Assembly (NCBI GenBank): GCA_013396755.1
Contig: VWZF01006093.1
Span: 248,001 to 312,000, forward strand
Direction: 5' to 3'
Length of the DNA stretch: 64,000 bases
From: Sclerurus mexicanus
Lineage: Eukaryota; Chordata; Aves; Passeriformes; Furnariidae
Part shown: positions 51,446 through 63,719 of the stretch, one piece after another
How positions within the stretch are numbered: position 1 is the stretch's first letter
Layout: each line of letters starts with the position of its first letter
Made by a program: the position numbers and the translations under genes
The notes under the pieces: model-generated
Seen by the model: only the letters and a program-made list of their open reading frames with translations
What the model was told of the DNA's origin: nothing
Databases searched by the model: none

Positions 51446-53580
51446 GTATGTTGCCAGAGTGGTTTTGTAAAAGCTGTTAATTGCAGAGAAGGTTTCCCAT
51501 CCTCTTTCCTTTCTAATGCATCATCACAAAAAGCATTTCAACACAGGGCTCCAAGAAACATGGCACACTCTGTTTCTTGGTACCAACAGTGCTGATGATT
51601 GATCTTGTTATGCGTCTTTCTTTTGATTTCATTTGCTTATAACACTTAACTCTGTGTGCGTAAGAAAGGCAGGACCATCCAGGAAACTAAATCACCATTT
51701 GACTTTCAATAAACAGCACAGCTACCAACTGTGAATGATACAAGTGTCAAGCTAAATAATGACCTTCAGGCTAAATCAGAGTCTTTGATCTCCATTGCTG
51801 TTTGTCTCTTCACTATTCCAAGAAAGTTTGTTTATTTTCTGCAAGTTGTTTCCAGCCATTTGAAAAGTAATGGGTGTCTGCAGGTTTTAAACTGTGGAGA
51901 GGGACAAGCATCAGCCTCTTTATAAAACACTGTGTATATTTTATTTCTGTAAAATTGTATAACATCATATGAATTTAAAAAACCATTTCCATATAATTTG
52001 TAGCACTAAAATCCTTGCTGTGATTGAAGTTATGCATATCACTGTCATAACACTGATTATAAATGAATACTTGGCTTATTGCAAAGATAGGTACTTTTTG
52101 CCTTTTAAATGCTTTTATCATTTTAAGATGCATATTTATTGTCATTATTTTTGCTGACTTCCTAATGATCTTCATAGGATGTAGTGTGTTACCAGCTGCA
52201 CTGCTTTCACTGTTCGTTTAGAAGAGGGGAATTAAAGTATTGTGTTTATTTGTTTTACTAGCATATGTTCTTCTTGAAAGATCATCTTTTCTGTTCTAAT
52301 GTCCTTATTTACCTTTACAATATCATTATCAATTCTTTATGTATTCACATTACAGTCCATTGAGAAAAAAAATAATAATTATGAAAGACAGATACATGTG
52401 TCTTACAAGGTTCCCTGCACTTTTTCTCCTAAATCTTGGATAATAGATCAATATTCATTATAAGTGTTGTGTTCTTAAATTACCACACTTTCTAAAACAT
52501 AGGATATTGACTTATCAAAATATTGGAGAAAATCTTTAATTCATTATCAGCAAAATGTCTAATTGTAAACATAAGAGGTGAAGACCTACTAACTGTAGAA
52601 TCATATAGAATCATTCAGTAAAGGAAGTGTAAGAACTCTTATATCCTGAAAGGACTCCATAATTGTGAGTGTTGAGTACTCATTCATGGCTTCCCCCTTT
52701 AAGCAGGTGGAGGGCAGAATGTATATTGTCTCTGTCTCACTGTTCCTTTGGGGATTCACTTCAAGTTAGAGGTATCCCTAGCAACTGCATGAAAGATTGG
52801 ATGACTTTCTCCTTTATACCTACTGATGAAGAGTTTAAAGGATGTTTAAGATACCAGTGATAGTGGCTCCTCCTTGTTGTAGGGCTTGCCCTGACTTTCA
52901 GGTCAGCGATAGCATATTCCATCTCCCTTATTTCAGCAGTATGAGAAAGTTGCTGTAGTCCCTGTCTCTATCATCAATCAGAAAAGAATGGTACAGGTGG
53001 CTCAAGAAAGTAAAAAAAGACTGCTCTTGACAGTAATGGAGGCAGCCAGCTGCATGGCTGAGTGAGGAAGGTCTGTAGGCTATTAGGAGAAGGGCATAGT
53101 TCTCATGGTAAGCACTGTTGATACCAGAGCAAGGAGTCTGAAGGAATGAAGAGAGAGCTCTACCTCCTTAAATCTCAGTAAACCCTCTCTGATCCTGACC
53201 CACAGATACCCTCTAAGCTTTCTTTACTAGCTGAAGTTCTACTGACATTTTGTAGGCTGCTCCACAGATATATCCTCTTTGGAAATGTTTGTGTTTTCCT
53301 GACCTCTTATGCCTGGCCTATCTTCACAACACATTTTCAATTTCTGCCAGGTCTGTCTGAAACTGTTGTAATGCATCTTGGCACTTCCAAATGTACCCAT
53401 CTCGAAAAACATAACAACTGCATACTGAAAATTTCCAAATTTTTTAACCTCTGTACCCTAGAAAAAAAGACAACTCATTGCTCTGTGAACATCAACAATT
53501 TCAGACAAAAATAAAACATTGAACTGAGCTTGAGAGCCATTCTCATTCTTTTATGTTGTGTAATAAATTCTGTCAGGATT
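51446..53580 (+). other. ANGPT1: ANGPT1 intron 2, first part
   Basis: Begins with the donor gtatgt. Mostly AT-rich and unique-looking. The only repeat hint is 'agaatcatatagaatcatt' at about 52599-52617, which resembles an antisense CR1 tail, but the sequence beyond it does not follow CR1 well. Confidence 0.7.
52597..52640 (-). mobile_element. Possible CR1 3' tail remnant, antisense
   Basis: 'agaatcatatagaatcatt' is the reverse complement of the CR1 terminal octamer-type repeat, followed by a weak match to the adjoining CR1 3' UTR. Confidence 0.3.
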
Positions 53581-54065
53581 GTTGTGGGGTCCTCAGAAAA
53601 GGAAAGACATGGACCTCTTGGAGTGGCTCCCAAGGAGAGCCACAAAGACCAAGAAAGGACTGAAGTATCTCTCCTGTGAAAAAAGGCTGAGAGAGTTGAA
53701 ATTGCTCAGTCTGGAGAAGAGAAAGCACCTGGGGAGATCTTACTGCAATCTTCCAGTGCCTAAAGGGGCACCCAAAGAAAGATGGGGACAAATTATTTGG
53801 CAGGGCCTGTTGTGATGGAACAAGGGTTTAAAACTAAAGGAGGGTGGATTTAGATTAAAGAAATGAGATTTTTACTATGAGGTTGATGAAATACTGGAAC
53901 AGATTGCCCAGAGAGGTGGTAGGTGCTCCATCCCTGGAAGCAAGGTCACATTGAATTGGGGCTCTGAGAAACCTGATCTAGTTGAAGATGTCCAGATGCT
54001 TATTCCAGAGGGGCTGGACTGGATGACCTCTAAAAGTCCTTTCCAACCCAAACTACAAATCTGTG
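53581..54065 (+). mobile_element. CR1 LINE 3' fragment
   Basis: Blocks follow the CR1 C-terminal region and 3' UTR in order: 'ggaaagacatggacctcttgg', 'ctctcctgtgaaaaaaggctg', 'agtctggagaagaga', 'cttccagtgcctaaagggg', 'gattgcccagagaggtgg', 'atccctggaagcaagg', 'gctggactggatgacc', ending at 'ctttccaacccaaac'. The usual ATTCTATGAT tail is degraded. Divergence is greater than in the 20-kb copies. It is in intron 2 in the same orientation as ANGPT1, and the open frames on either strand here are shadows. Confidence 0.9.
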
Positions 54066-54956
54066 CATGAGAAAATGTTACCATAAAATCCTACGATGAT
54101 GCTGATTAATGTCCTTCCAAGAAAGGTCTAATAGATTCCATTAAAGACACATAATTTTCCAGGAGTGATTGCATCTCAGATGTTGTGTGCACACATATCC
54201 ACAAAAACTATTTACACACTCCTTCAGACTCTATGTAATGAATGACAATAACCCAAAAAATCAGCTAACTTTAATATTATTGGTTTTGCTCTTGAAAACA
54301 TTCTGTTATTTCTGGGTTTGAACTATTTTTTCCTAGAATCTATTCTCTTTCATCTGGTCAAGCCTTCTTTTGGTCTGATGTACTTTTTGAAACTTGTGCT
54401 GCTGATACAGACCACCACTAAAGTGAAAGAGAATTGCATAAAGCAATGTTTAGAATCACAGTCTTCCTTTTAAAAGTCTGTGTAAGAGTACAAGTAGTGA
54501 TCACATAAGCAGAAACCAAACTTCTGCCAACACTGCAAAAGAGACAACTCAGGGGAAAGCTAAAGTAGGAGCTCTATTTACAAAACAGCAGAGGCAACAC
54601 TTTGACTTCAGTCCAAGTACTCTTGCACTTCTCTGGTTTAAGCATGCTTTGTAGGAATGTATCGTTGAGGCACGCCTCTTGTTCTTTCCATTGAAATGAA
54701 GCTTATTTGGCAGTCACCTTGTCTTTTTCTGCTGGCCTAGTGTTATTGTACAGTAAACAGGTTGCCAGAACATCAGCTGGTACATATCAGTGTAGCTTGA
54801 TTGAATTCATTTGCACCAGCTGAGCAGCTGAGGTTAGAAAAGGATTTAGAAACAATTTTTGAAAATCATAGAATCAGAATGAAATGGTTATATTATGCTG
54901 CTATAACAAAACAACCAGGATAATATAAACATTAATGTTTTTAATTTATCCTTAAG
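54066..54956 (+). other. ANGPT1: ANGPT1 intron 2, last part
   Basis: AT-rich sequence up to the AAG acceptor of exon 3. 'aatcatagaatcagaatg' at about 54866 may be a short antisense CR1 tail remnant. Confidence 0.65.
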
Positions 54957-55078
54957 GTGCTAAATCAAACATCCAGACTTGAAATTCAGCTACTGGAAAA
55001 TTCACTGTCAACATACAAGCTAGAAAAACAACTGCTACAACAGACACATGAAATCCTAAAAATTCATGAGAAAAACAG
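54957..55078 (+). CDS. ANGPT1: ANGPT1 exon 3 (coiled coil)
   Basis: This exon encodes 40 residues plus two bases of a split serine codon, starting VLNQTSRLEIQLLENS and ending ILKIHEKN. It matches human angiopoietin-1 from about residue 152 to 192; the one obvious change is QQTHEI where human has QQTNEI. The leucine heptad spacing (RLEIQLLENSLSTYKLEKQL) is that of a parallel coiled coil. The sequon NQT, equivalent to human Asn154, is kept. The donor is AG followed by gtaaga. The acceptor ends in AAG rather than the commoner CAG, after a moderate pyrimidine tract. The exon begins on a codon border and ends in phase 2, which fits exon 4. At 122 bp the exon cannot be skipped without breaking the frame. 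Confidence 0.97.
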
Positions 55079-55692
55079 GTAAGAACGAGTCTCAAACTCT
55101 TCCTCTGTTCACCAGAAGTTGGTCTGTGCATACTTTCTTCTAAGTGACTGACAGAATGAAAGAAGAAAATATGGTAAGTGGAAAGCACAGGTAATGTTTA
55201 TGAAATGTCTAAAAGACCTAGGGTGTGAACTTTCACTATCTTAGTTCCTGTATGATAAATGTAAGATGATTTTTACCACCTTTCATGCTCACCGTAAGTT
55301 TACATCTTAGTTTGCTTCATGACAACTTAGTCATATGATCACAGTTCCTACTACCAAAAAGCGTAGGGATAATTTTTATGATCACTTTCAAGTAGAAAAA
55401 TATTAATAAAAACCGATGAGATTTTCAACTACTTTAAAGTCCATAAGAAATAGAAAATATTCAGTAGTTCATCTTTCTAATTTTAATGCATATAAAGGTA
55501 TGACGTAGAAGGTTCGCTCTCTCCTTTTGTATTCAATTAAATATTATATTATATTATATTATNAACTGTTTAGCAGCACATTTTTAATTAGTTAAGTGAG
55601 AGTCAAGAAACAGTTCCACTGTTCCCTTTTTGTGACACAGGGGCTCAGCACCTGAAGTCACTGAACTTGGCAATTCAGTATGTCAGAGAGCG
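55079..55692 (+). other. ANGPT1: ANGPT1 intron 3, first part
   Basis: Starts with gtaaga. No gene. Contains the (TATTA)n run and undetermined base listed next. Confidence 0.7.
55540..55562. repeat. (TATTA)n microsatellite next to an undetermined base
   Basis: Four to five ATATT-type units are directly followed by a single N at 55563, the only ambiguous base in the window. The N probably reflects a read or assembly problem at the microsatellite. Confidence 0.85.
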
Positions 55693-56480
55693 TGTGTGGT
55701 AGGTTGACCCTGTCTGGCTGCCAGAAGCCCACCCAGACACTCTCTCGCTCTCCCTCATCATCAGAATAGGGAGAAAATATGACAGAAAAGCCCGTGGTCA
55801 AGATAAAGACAGAGAGATCACTCATCAGTTACTGTCATGAGTCAAACAGCCTTATTTACTGCCAATTAATAACAGGGTAGGATGGTAAGAAACAGAAACA
55901 AAACCAAAAAGACCTTTCACCCCTACCTCCCCTTTTTCCCAGGGTCAGCTTTACTCCTGACTCTTCTACTTCCCTCTGAGCAGTGCATGGGAATGAGGAA
56001 TGGGAGCTGTAGACCTTGCACAACACTTTTCCTCTCCTTCTTCCCCATGCTCTTTTCCTTCAGCAGGGTTCTTTCCCACATGCTGCAGTTTTCAGGATAA
56101 GATTGCTTCACATGGGCTCTCCACAGGCTACAGCTTCCTTTTGGACATCATCTGCACCAGCATGGGGTCCTCAGTGGAAAATACCTGCTCTACCATGGTC
56201 TCTCCTACAGGCTCCAAGGTTCCATCTGCTCCAGTGCCCCCTTCCCTCCTCTTCTCTGCTCTCAGTGTCTGCAGCACTATTTCTCTCACTTTCTCCCTCA
56301 TTCCTCACACTGTACCCTGTGGTGGGTCAGCTGGAGCTGTCTGGGATCAGCTGTATACAAGACAGCCCTAGCCTTTCTTTGCAGCTGACGGCACCTGGGC
56401 ACTGGCACCCAGTACAGTGGGAAAAGCCATTCTGCTTCCTGACTGCCCTTTGAGAGATCCAGTTACTGCTGCCCCTGTAG
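55693..56480. mobile_element. LTR-like avian endogenous retrovirus repeat
   Basis: The block starts near 'tgtgtggtaggttgaccctg'. It continues with 'gccagaagcccaccc', a 'gagaaaatatgacagaaaag' block, 'agataaagacagagagatcactcatc', 'tttactgccaatta', and then a C/T-rich half with repeated 'ctgctc' and 'catggggtcctc'-like phrases. This order fits a widespread bird LTR repeat of the ERVL or related class as I recall it. No gag, pol or env reading frame is seen next to it, so it is probably a solo LTR or fragment. Frames of 123 and 145 codons inside it are due to composition. The right limit and strand are uncertain. Confidence 0.6.
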
Positions 56481-59400
56481 TGGACAGGTGTGAGCAGGGA
56501 GGACACAGAGTGCTTTCATTGCATAGCCTCAGGGCTCCCTTCTAGAACTGAGGTCACTCTGACTAGGACTTTGGTTTCTATTTCCTCTGCCTACATTTGA
56601 CAATGAAATAAGGTAAACAGCTCTAAACATGAGGCAGATACTGAAGCCTCTGATACAAGCTTTAGAGGACTGTTTGAATTAGGATCAATCAGTTTGCCAA
56701 AAGGAGCAGTGTGACCCCCATGCTGCCAGACAAGAATCAGCAACTGAGGCAGAAAAATATTGCCCAGGGTTATATATAAGGCAAACTAACACCACGGTGC
56801 GCAAGGAGCTACAGAGTAAGGAAGGCAAAATCCAGGTAATGGTGAGAAATAGAAAATATTGTTACAAAATATTGTTTGTTGAATGTGTCTAGTTGCAAAG
56901 CGGATCAAATAATGTATCACTATTGCTAGTGATTATGAAAATCAATTTAATATGTTTCATCTAACAACTATTTATAACCAGTAATTCCAGTATTATTCTG
57001 GACAAGGTGGATTACACTGAAAACTCTTGAACTCCACAGGTGTCCCTGAACCAACTGGAAATGTGAATAAATTAACATGGGGTTAGCTTTGCCTTCAACC
57101 ATCTCAAACCTAAGTAATTTGCCTCAAATGCTCTCCCTATAATCCACAGAGAGAGAGTGGATATGGGCAGGAGGAAGTTCATTTTACATATCTTACAACT
57201 CTATTTCAAACTGGGATTAATCCAAGTATTCATTAAGTATATAAATACTTGCCCTTTTATCTGCTGCAATCTGGTTAGCAACAAAATTTTGTTGGCTGCT
57301 CATGAGACAGAATCTTGTATACTTAATAATATGACTTTATTTATTTACATTAGTAATGCATCAGAGTATAAAGCCTTCATGTCAGTAAACAAATAACTTT
57401 TAGTTGAGTTGACCTTTGACTTTGCTGAGATGATGATGAAATGGTCTGTGAAAAGTCAGAAGAAAAGGAGGGCTATTTTAAAAAGCGCACCTTATTGTTT
57501 GTCTCAGAATTATAGGCATATGTAGATAAATGGAAAAGCACGTGGAGTTTCCTCTTATAATGAGGCAGGAACCTGGCATGCACTGTGCAGGTTCTTTTAT
57601 ACTCTCCTTGGGAGTGATAAAATTAGGGAGAGGGCAGTGTTATGGTTACACTAAAATGTAGATCATCAGCTCTTGTATCATCTGCTGCTGCTAACAAAGA
57701 ACTGTGTGATCTCGACCTGACGTCCTGATCTTGAAATTGGTTATGTTTGTGTCATGTTCACTGTGGCACAAATCTTGGCGATCTCAGCAGATACTAGGTT
57801 TCTCGACATGCCAATGCTTTTCGCTTGTTTAATTTTAAACAATATTTACAGGTTACCCATCAGGCTGTGTTTAGTAGCTATTTGCAGTTGAATTCTCTTC
57901 ATTCTTCTCCATATCACTTTCACATTAATAAAATAGAGAAAACTCCTTTTATTCACGTCACCTACCTGGACTGTAAACTTTTTTTTGGAAAGGGCCTTTC
58001 TTTTGCAGTAGGTTTACACCACAGTGGGAACTAGTGTAGGAACTATTGTAATTGCAAAAGTAATCAAAACAGATGGTGTACTGTGGACTGATAATTTCTT
58101 TCTCACTGCTAAAAATTCCTCTATATAAAATAAAAATAACAATCTTAATAAGTTTCTAAAAACTAGATTTTGAATTAAAGTAATGCAGACTCTTATGGTA
58201 AGAATAACTGATTGTTGAGGTATTACAGTAACTTGTATATTATCCTTAAATAAAATGCACACTCCATATCAACAAGGGACCAGTACATGTTCTTTAGAAT
58301 AGAAATATGTCTATTCTTGGCCTTTCTCTTTACTTCCTGTCTCTACTGGGAAGACGGGTCAGTTTTTTTTCTTTTTATCCCCCTGAAGAGAAAGATTTTC
58401 CATGGCATAAGTAGAGTCACATTTGCCCTAGAATCATGTTTCTGTTGAGTGCTCTCATGCCATAAATAATTTAGTTTTGTGGGTTCCCACCCACTATAAT
58501 ATAAATGGTGGTTTCTTCCATTGCCATTTTTTTCTCCCACAAAAGCTTTTTAAATGCTATGTTGATTTATTTTTGAAAGACTTCCCTGCTTAAGTGGCTT
58601 ATGAGCCCTCCCCCTCCCCCCTGTTGAGTGCACCAGCTGCATTTAACTTGTAGTGTGCCATTTGTTTCAATATGTAAGTGTAAAAACAAACATTTTTTTT
58701 TTACTAAAATGAAACAAATGAGGAAAAATGTAATGGAATTCTTGATTACTTTACTTTTATGGTCTCACTGTCCTTGAGAAGTATGGGGACACATATTTTC
58801 ATATTTCCTTAAACTGATCAGACAATATCAGACCACCAAGGTAAGTGATCACCAGCTGATCACAATATAGGGAAAATGTCACTCATCTAAAAGGAAGTAC
58901 AAAGAAGTTGTCTCAATGAGAAAGTAATGTTCTTCCACTCAAAAATAAACCCTGAAATCCTCTACCTGTTTGTCTTCCCATACATACATAGTGCAAGAAA
59001 CTCACATATTTGCAGCCAAATAATTTTTCTCTAGTGTGACATTACTTGTTTTTATTTATTGAATATCTCAACTAAGTACATGTTTAATCTGTATATTTAA
59101 TAAGTCTTGACTTTTTGAAAAGATTATTTTAATGCAAAAGATGTCCATCTCTAAGATCTGGTCTACATCCTGCTCTCATATGTCTAAACTGAGGCCTCTG
59201 AAAACAAAGGTTAAAAAAGTCTCTTAAACTCCTGTGGTCTGGAACGGATTAGTGAATAAACCACCTACCTTATAAGGCAGATTGTCTAAACCAGACTTTC
59301 CTTCCTCCCTGGACAGCTACCAGAGTGCTTCCTATATGTTCTACTTCATCACCTTTCAAAATGACAACAGCTTTCACTGGAAGTCATTCTGTGACTCCTG

Positions 59401-59793
59401 TATGTGTGTTCTACCCTCTCCAGCACTATTAGAGGGCTTTTTCTGAATCAGCTGGATATAGCACAGTTGCACCAAGGCATTCCTCAAAGCTTATACCCTG
59501 TCAAAGTCAACATATCATTTGTATGGTTGAAAATAGATTCCTAGCCCCACCAAAATCACTACATTAGACATTGAGGCATAGTTATCTTTTAGGAAAATTA
59601 AATTTGTCTGGGTTTGGGCTGTGCATGTACACATTTATTTTTAGTTTAATTGCCTTCTAGATAATGACTCCAAAGACTCCAGTGGATAATATTGGTTTTT
59701 ACTCATGTTAACAATATTTGTTTCTTCACAATTTCATTCCATTCCCTGAAGGAATGATTTATTTCCCCAAATTGAGGGCTACAAATATAAGAA

Positions 59794-59831
59794 ACACATA
59801 TATATGCATGTCTTCAAACATATATATGTGT
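59794..59831. repeat. Perfect inverted repeat, 13-bp arms, 12-nt spacer
   Basis: acacatatatatg (59794-59806) and catatatatgtgt (59819-59831) are exact reverse complements. Confidence 0.8.
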
Positions 59832-62054
59832 ATTTGTATGATGCTTCTAATGATTTATTTTTACTGTTTTGTAGTTCCATGACAGTTTCATCTGTGTAGA
59901 TCAGTAATATTTTCAAACATATGTAAATTCAAACGTATTGGAAATGTATAGGAATTTCAGATGTATAGGAAAGACATACTTACTGCAAAAAAGAGCCATA
60001 ACATTTTATGAAAAGTGTTATAAAAGAATGGTCCAGTCAGCCTTTACAGACTTTTTGATTAATTGGTATAGACAGAACCTTCTTTTTGTTTACTTTAATA
60101 TTTTGTGCCAGCAAGAGTAATTAATGAAAACTAGTAGAAATATTTTCATTGCAACCCTGTCTTCATAATGCTTCTTTTAAAAAATTATAAAATGTCTTTA
60201 TCAAGCAGTCAGCAAAGTTATTTCTTCATGGCATTTGTCTATTAGAAGTCTGATCTCACAAAAAACACTCAATATAGTGGTCTTGCAACCATTAAAAAGA
60301 GTATATAAATATCTTTGTAATTGCTTTCAATCTGTTTCAAGATTTTTTAAATGAGACTTCTTGCATTTCTTTTTCATTATTTTTTATTTAAATGAGCTAT
60401 AGCAAGTATTAATATAACAATACCAATGAAAAAATCTGGCTACATTGGAGTCAAAAGCCAGAAGAGCAGCTTTTCTCACGCTGTTTAAGGATTTCTTTCT
60501 TTTGGAACAGGCCAGTTCAGAAATCCCTGATCTATGTGCAGACTTTCCTTTTGTTCTTTTGGAGCTTTGACCAAAGATTTCTCATTGATTCTTAGTAAAA
60601 CAAAATGAACGTTTTGGACTTCTCCCAGGAATACAGGGAGTGGTCCTAACCTCAGGACTTATCTGATATAGATTTATGGATATAGAAAGCTTGTTGCATA
60701 AATGCATATGCATTCCTGAAAATAGCTTAGTTTTGCAGTTTATAATAACGGGACTTTTAATCTACATAGAAAACTATAAAGGAACCAAATGCTATGACAC
60801 TTCCATCTTTCTACCACATGTTGACACACCACTCAGAAATATTAGGATGTATTATTATTAAAGCTGTAAAACATCTGCTTGCTGTCTGCCTCTGTAGATG
60901 CCAAACTGTGAAGCTCTAAACATTGTCAGCTTCTTCCTTCTTGCTTGACGTGGCCAGTGCTGCTACAAATGACTGTCATCACCATGGGTTCATTTACTGT
61001 GGTCTTAGGAAGGCCACAGTGGGAAACAAACAATGCAATCCATAAATTGTGGCTGTCAAAGGCTCTTTCTTTCACATGAAATCATTCAGATATGGAAATC
61101 ATTTAGCTGTGGACTTGCAAATAGTATATTGTGGAATTAAGGGAATACATTGCACTGTACTACGATATGGATGTTAAAGGGAAATTTTTTGTCTTTTCTT
61201 ACTATTTAACTTTAAAATCATATTCTAGCTCCCAAAATGGTTCATCTCTTACATTGATAATATACAATGTTTCAGTGGACTGTGAGATGTCAAACTAAGA
61301 TGTGACCCCACCTAGCACCAGTTCTATTACAGAATGTGCCCAGGGCCCACCTTGTTCCTATGCTGGGTGCATTGATATAACTAGTCTATCAGAAAAGTTA
61401 AAATCGAGAGTCATATTAAGGATTTCAATAATTTCTGTGAAAAAGTGGATAGAACTGATAAAATTCAAATGGAACATTTTTATTTTGGGCAATATTTTAT
61501 GACTAAAACCAAATCCATCTGAATACTTTTTACCACTTCTGCCTAACTAAATGACATCTGACCTCCTGCCCAGACTTCCACATAGCTATTATCAAAAAAA
61601 AATCCATGTGAATCTAGAGCATGGTGTTTAATATTAGAGTTCAAGTTATGAAAAAAAAATGAGCCACAAGTCGATAAGGTGTTAAAATAATTTATAATCT
61701 TTGGCTTCAAAATCCGTACTTTGTTCAGATTGCAACTTTCTACCATCTTATTCCAGTCCACCAAATCTCTTATGCTTTTTCAACTAATAAATGAGGTTTT
61801 TTAAATGAGATGTCGTGTTCACCATTTTGCTTGGGATCCCATGAAAAAGTATTTTCCCTTCCCATCTTTTCTTTTTTGCTCCCTTTACTCAAATGCTTCT
61901 GGCTTTCACAGAACTACATATGTTGACATTACAAAGTATGTTTTCTTCAGTATCTTTCTAAGTCTCACCTTTATAATGTTTCAGAAAAAAGAAAATAAAA
62001 AGAGGATTTGCTGCTTGGTTTCTTAAAAAAAAATAGAAAGCAAAACAAAACCAG

Positions 62055-62082
62055 AAACAAACAAACAAACAAACAGTTTGAT
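62055..62082. repeat. (CAAA)n microsatellite
   Basis: About six imperfect to perfect ACAA units after an A-rich stretch. Confidence 0.8.
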
Positions 62083-63164
62083 CTCACTCTAGCTGGCGCA
62101 GCAAATCTAGGGCCTGAATTTAATCTTTGCATTGTTATCATCTGTAACAGCTCATATTAAGGCTGTGTGATATAGAGTAAAAACAATTCCATATGGATTT
62201 TATTACATTCTTCAGTTAGGTTAAATGACCTGAAATTATGCAGGCGTTTCACCACTGATCTATTATCCAGAAGTAAAAACAAAGGTGGAGGGAGAGTGCA
62301 AATAAATAAAACCTAAGACTGACTCGAACAGGAACCAGTTTGTTGGCAAGTTTGTAACCACCAGTTGGTTTGTGGGCATGAGAAACACCTCTTTTGGTGT
62401 ATACAGTAGAATCCCTAAAGAGAAAGAGCAGAGAGATTGAATTAATTTCTTTATCTAATATTAATAAATTCTTTCTGCTAAACTCCCATCATAGCATCAA
62501 AGCACTGTCAGGAAAAAAACTTCTTGTTCGCTGTTGATAGATATCAGCTGTCCTTTAGGTCTAGAGCACCTCTGTTCTTTTAGGTATAATCTGATACGCC
62601 TTTGATCTTTGGAAATTGCACACTTCCATCACAGAACAGAGAGGGTACTAGAAAAAGAATATTAATCCAGAGAAAGTGTTTCTATACATGTGTAAAGTTA
62701 TTCATAAAAATTGGAGTAAGCAGGTTGCACAGTATGATGCCCACAGTTTTCTCTCTGAGGAGCCTGTTATGGAGTAAGAAAGCATGGCTGAGGAGTGTGC
62801 TGGAATATGTACAGAGAAAGGAAAACAATCCTACATTAAAATGCAAATTTTTGATTCACCTTTCAGGAAAACAGTACTATTCGTAATGTAAAAGCTGATA
62901 CCACTCATCTGGGGTGCAATTCTTATCCCAGCTTCACAGACCACATCAAATGGTACTTTTACTATGGGTTCCAAATGCCTTGATGATCCTCCACAACTCC
63001 TAATGCGTATCTTCCATTCAGTGGCAAGACCCTTCACAAGTTCTTTCTCAGTTTGCCCTGATTTTTGTCTCTTTTCATGTTGACCCATCTATATTCAAGG
63101 CCATGGTGTTCTCCCTGCTCTGCCTACCTTAGACTTTTTCACCTGAACTTTTATGTATGAATAC

Positions 63165-63203
63165 GTGGGTCCCTTTCAACTCAACAAACTCTGTGATTCT
63201 CTG
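63165..63203 (+). mobile_element. Short CR1 3' tail remnant
   Basis: 'gtgggtccctttcaactcaa' followed by 'ctctgtgattctctg' resembles the last 35-40 bases of CR1 (compare the end of the copy at 21.45-21.5 kb). Very short; upstream sequence is not recognisably CR1. It lies 284 bp before exon 4. Confidence 0.45.
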
Positions 63204-63486
63204 TTATGGGCCTTATGCTCATGCACTTGGATGAGAGTAACACCTAGATATGCAGCTCATGCACTTTAAGCAGTATCACATGCAAACATCACAAAATGGA
63301 ATCTTAGATATCAGTTGTATTTGGTTATTTGACAGAGAAAATCAGCGGGCCAAATTACTAGATGTGACATTTTTAGAACTATTGAGTTAGGTAGTGAATT
63401 ATACCGTGAAAAACAAGTTCTGGGTTTTGTATTCTTGACTATTTTGACTTGCAATAATATCTATTAATTGTTTGATTTTATTTTAG

Positions 63487-63719
63487 TTTTCTTGAGCACA
63501 GAATTTTAGAAATGGAAGAAAGGCACAGAGAGGAGCTGGCCACTTTGAAGGAGGAAAAAGAGAACCTACAAAGCTTAGTCACACGACAAAGCTACATAAT
63601 CCAGGAACTAGAGAAGCAGTTAAACAAGGCAACAAGCAATAACAGTGTCCTACAGAAACAGCAGCTTGAATTGATGGATACAGTTCATACTCTGATCACT
63701 CTCTGCTCCAAGGAAGGAG
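63487..63719 (+). CDS. ANGPT1: ANGPT1 exon 4 (end of coiled coil, start of linker)
   Basis: The first base completes a serine codon from exon 3; 77 codons follow, then one base of the next codon (phase 1 donor, GAG followed by gtaaga). The peptide runs from FLEHRILEMEERH through LKEEKENLQ, IIQELEKQLNKAT and VLQKQQLELMDTVH to LCSKEG. It matches human residues about 192-269. The NNS sequon (human Asn243) is kept. So is the lone cysteine near the end (LCSKEG), equivalent to human Cys265, which is known to influence higher-order multimers and is absent from ANGPT2. Changes cluster in charged or surface positions. The acceptor is a T-rich tract ending in ttttag. An ATG within the exon is not a translation start. 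Confidence 0.97.

Larger units (their letters stand above)
56481..63486 (+). other. ANGPT1: ANGPT1 intron 3, remaining part
   Basis: AT-rich, no gene. Items noted: a C-rich run near 58606-58622, a hairpin at 59794-59831, a (CAAA)n run at 62055-62082 and a short CR1-like tail near 63165-63203. It ends in the T-rich tract and ttttag acceptor of exon 4. Confidence 0.65.

Noticed and set aside
51446..51595. Continuation of the exon 2 frame past the donor as extra coding sequence
   Set aside because: The match to ANGPT1 stops exactly at CAG/gtatgt. The extension is unlike any angiopoietin and ends at a stop.
56000..56453. Overlapping 123- and 145-codon + frames
   Set aside because: Both fall in the C/T-rich half of the LTR-like element and are rich in S, P, F and L from composition. 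No known protein is recognised.
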